Both the position numbers and the translations under genes were made by a program. The notes beneath the pieces were generated by a model. That model was not told where the DNA came from. It saw only the letters and a list, made by a program, of their open reading frames with translations, and did not search any database. A stretch of 64,000 bases of DNA from Actinopolyspora xinjiangensis. GTDB lineage: Bacteria; Actinomycetota; Actinomycetes; Mycobacteriales; Pseudonocardiaceae. Positions 62,459 to 64,000 of this stretch are shown here, piece by piece. The stretch's first letter is position 1. Every line of letters begins with the position of its first letter. The stretch is taken from positions 62,001 through 126,000 of the forward strand of contig NZ_FNJR01000006.1 in the NCBI RefSeq assembly GCF_900104475.1, given 5' to 3'.

Positions 62459-62938
62459 CTATTCCTGTGGTAGCGGGCGCAGGGTGTCTTCGTAGAAACC
62501 GGTTTCCTGACCGGCCGCGGCCATCTCGTCGAGCGCTTCCTCCCGCTCTTGCCACGTGCGGTGCTGGTAGGCCACGACGTCTTTCAGACGCATCTTCCGG
62601 TGACGACCGTGGCGCACGTAGGGGATCTCGCCCGCCTCGAGCCGTTTGATCAGCGTCGGTCGTGAGATCCCCAGCAGGTCGGCCGCCTCCTGGGTGGTGA
62701 GCATCGTGTTGTGCGGAGCCACCGTGATGGCCAGTCCTTGCGACATCGCGCTGACGACATCGCGCAGAGCCTGGAACACGGGGCCGGGCAACTCCAGCTC
62801 GCTGCCGTCCGGCCCCAGCAGCACCGCGTGCCCGCCTTGCTGCTCGGTGGCGAGTTGCTTGGCCAACACGCCAAGCAGGTTCTGCTCCTCGTCCGCGTCC
62901 GGAGGCAACACGGTCTGTTCCTGCATCGTCGCGGTCAC
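62459..62938 (-). CDS. HTH (excisionase-like) antitoxin
   Basis: A 159-residue protein. Its C-terminal half is an excisionase/MerR-like helix-turn-helix (MLTTQEAADLLGISRPTLIKRL, then GEIPYVRHGRHRKMRLKDV). The N-terminal half is acidic and helical. The gene precedes a PIN toxin, a known antitoxin arrangement in actinobacteria. The GTG at 62938 follows GGGAGGG by 8 nt. The operon's promoter region holds an interrupted palindrome at 63012-63026. Confidence 0.85.
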   Translation of the reverse strand: MTATMQEQTVLPPDADEEQNLLGVLAKQLATEQQGGHAVLLGPDGSELELPGPVFQALRDVVSAMSQGLAITVAPHNTMLTTQEAADLLGISRPTLIKRLEAGEIPYVRHGRHRKMRLKDVVAYQHRTWQEREEALDEMAAAGQETGFYEDTLRPLPQE

Positions 62939-62997
62939 GGGTCGACCCTCCCTCGATGCACAGGCCCGCGAAGGCCACTCGTTCCCTGGTGGACGCC

Positions 62998-63026
62998 AGT
63001 CTACACACCTGTTCGAAAAACTCGAA
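62998..63026 (-). promoter_or_regulatory. Promoter/operator of the HTH-PIN operon
   Basis: On the minus strand, TAGACT (63003-62998) is a good -10. TTCGAG (63026-63021) lies 17 nt upstream as a weak -35. The palindrome TTCGA-AAAAC-TCGAA (63012-63026, plus strand) overlaps the -35, consistent with autorepression. The region is AT-rich compared with its surroundings. Confidence 0.55.
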
Positions 63027-63045
63027 ACTTCTGGATCTGGCGGAA

Positions 63046-63243
63046 TTGTCCCCGTTGGCTTATCTGCTGGTGTTGTTCGCGATGCGGTTGGCTCCGGTCA
63101 GTCTCGTGGCTCCCGCTCGGGAGTTGAGCATCGTGTTGGCGGCTCTGCTGGGGTGGTGGTTGTTGCGGGAGGGCGATCCCGGGCGGCGGATCGCGGGGTC
63201 GGCGGTGGTGGTCAGCGGCGTGGTGCTGCTGGGGATCACCTGA
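63046..63243 (+). pseudogene. 3' fragment of the EamA transporter gene
   Basis: Duplicate of the end of the EamA gene (61682-61879), in frame to its own stop and ending GIT instead of GIA. It lacks the first 222 codons. An ATG at 62956 would prepend unrelated residues, but there is no sign it is expressed. It marks the right border of the TA insertion. Confidence 0.85.
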
Positions 63244-63246
63244 GCG
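63046..63246 (+). repeat. 201-bp direct repeat, right copy
   Basis: Right copy of the repeat at 61682-61882. Together they bracket 1163 bp holding the HTH-PIN operon. No integrase, transposase or terminal inverted repeats are present in the bracketed DNA. Confidence 0.93.
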
Positions 63247-63405
63247 ACCCGCGTTCCGGAGGCCCCGGCTCCCGCCAATCTCACGGGGAATCTACGTCCG
63301 GGACACGTGGGTGAGGTGGCGCTGTCCTGGTGATTTCGTGGGAGATCGACACCGCCGGGGGACGCGTGCTCGGCGATTCCGGACGCGATCGGGTAGGACG
63401 GGGGC

Positions 63406-63789
63406 ATGGAGGTTCTCAGTAGCAGGATGATTCTGCGCCCCCGTGACCACGACCGTTCCGTCCGGTTCTACCGCGACACGCTCGGGCTGGCGATCCACCG
63501 CGAGTTTCCCGGCGGCACCGTGTTCTTTCTCGGACAAGGGCTGCTGGAGGTCTCCGGCACCGGCAGCAGCGGCCCCAGCCAGGACCAGATGCTCTGGCTG
63601 CAGGTGCGCGACGTCGCCGAGAGCGTTCGTCAGCTGCGCGAGCGCGGTGTGGAGGTGCTCGCCGAACCCGAGCACCGGCCGTGGGGGCTGATCGAGGGCA
63701 CCGTGGCCGATCCCGACGGGACGCGGCTCGTGCTGGTCGAGGTGCCTGCCGAACATCCGCTGCGCGGTGACGTTCGCCAGCATCGCTGA
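63406..63789 (+). CDS. VOC (glyoxalase/bleomycin-resistance) family protein
   Basis: A 127-residue vicinal-oxygen-chelate fold protein: LRPRDHDRSVRFYRDTLGLAI, FFLGQGLLEV, MLWLQVRDVAESVRQL and VADPDGTRLVLVE. The pattern of one metal-ligand position per module is visible but not enough to predict substrate. GGACGGGGG precedes the ATG at 63406. It stands alone after the repeat, and no conserved neighbour could be recognised. Confidence 0.88.
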   Translation: MEVLSSRMILRPRDHDRSVRFYRDTLGLAIHREFPGGTVFFLGQGLLEVSGTGSSGPSQDQMLWLQVRDVAESVRQLRERGVEVLAEPEHRPWGLIEGTVADPDGTRLVLVEVPAEHPLRGDVRQHR

Positions 63790-63979
63790 GGCCTCGTCCC
63801 CGCGATCCCGGTGGGGAGGACGGGTCTCCCGGCTGCCCACAGCTCGGCCACCACGCGTGGCGGGAGCGGAGGCCGTGTGACCGCATCCCCAGGTTGGGGT
63901 CGGGCATTCCGCACTTTCGTGGGACCATGGGCGCAAGCCCTGCCCGTACGCGAGTCGACATCCCGCGAGGAAGACTTCA

Positions 63980-64000
63980 GTGAGCACCTTCGCAGACACG
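63980..64000 (+). CDS. Start of a gene cut by window edge
   Basis: GTG at 63980 opens MSTFADT and runs off the window. AGGAAG lies 6 nt upstream, a convincing ribosome-binding site. Too few residues are visible to name it. Confidence 0.4.

Noticed and set aside
62956-63045. ATG-initiated extension of the EamA fragment
   Set aside because: The extra residues are read antisense to the TA operon's promoter. The fragment lacks three quarters of the transporter, so it is called a pseudogene.
61883-63045. Insertion sequence between the 201-bp repeats
   Set aside because: No transposase or terminal inverted repeats. The only genes are a TA pair, so it is not called an IS element.

Overview
The window is chromosomal DNA of a high-GC actinomycete, most likely a mycothiol-producing member of the Pseudonocardiales (Actinopolyspora/Saccharopolyspora-like; inferred from content, not proven). 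Evidence: very GC-rich codons, many GTG starts, two mycothiol-type enzymes (a DsbA-like nitroreductase relative and a maleylpyruvate-isomerase-fold protein), paired ClpP1/ClpP2, a WhiJ-like XRE/DUF397 pair, glucosyl-3-phosphoglycerate phosphatase, and a gene order that, from memory, follows the Mycobacterium tuberculosis pepN-rpiB-nei-tig-clpP1-clpP2-clpX-valS-folC-ndk-rne-rplU-rpmA-obg-proB-nadD-rsfS-gpgP-degV-comEA-comEC-holA-rpsT block.

Layout. 1-7 kb: aminopeptidase N (-), then a DsbA-like protein, a ComB-like phosphatase (-), rpiB, a Nei/Fpg glycosylase and a 2H phosphoesterase-like protein (-). 7-18 kb: an MFS exporter (-), tRNA-Gly and tRNA-Pro, a sucrase/ferredoxin-like protein (-), the protein-quality-control set tig-clpP1-clpP2-clpX, a hydrolase, fdhD (-) and a secreted AMIN-like protein. 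18-23.6 kb is an accessory island: a secreted peptidoglycan-binding protein, a WhiJ-like regulator with its DUF397 partner, and three toxin-antitoxin (TA) loci, one reduced to a fragment. 23.6-38 kb: valS-folC-DUF4233, a broken vapBC, an alcohol dehydrogenase (-), ndk, a GNAT, the two-gene radical SAM/DUF2344 pair and RNase E/G. 38-41 kb: a leader of clearly lower GC and a DUF6230/DUF6114/secreted-protein operon. 41-44.5 kb: rplU-rpmA, obgE-proB. 44.8-49.7 kb: a RecQ-phosphoribosyltransferase fusion (-) and a TetR/P450/ferredoxin cassette. 49.9-59.4 kb: nadD-rsfS-gpgP-degV, comEA-comEC, a SAM-riboswitch-controlled threonine synthase (-), holA and rpsT (-). 59.6-64 kb: an SPFH/ribbon-helix-helix operon (-), an EamA transporter, a TA module between two nearly identical 201-bp repeats, a VOC protein and the first codons of another gene.

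How the genes work together. The core supplies protein folding and turnover (tig, clpP1P2X), aminoacylation and folate (valS, folC), RNA processing and ribosome assembly (rne, rplU, rpmA, obgE, rsfS), NAD synthesis (nadD), methylglucose-lipopolysaccharide precursors (gpgP) and DNA maintenance or uptake (nei, comEA, comEC, holA, recQ). The accessory pieces sit at breakpoints in the conserved order and are rich in TA genes in several states: intact, start- and nonsense-disrupted, fragmentary, and bounded by a long direct repeat.

Many genes appear leaderless: a TANNNT-like hexamer lies 6-8 nt upstream of an ATG/GTG that lacks a Shine-Dalgarno sequence. The most notable observations are the 201-bp repeat around the 3'-terminal TA module, the relics of TA genes, the SAM riboswitch that runs almost directly into the thrC ribosome-binding site, and the helically phased repeats in front of the SPFH gene.
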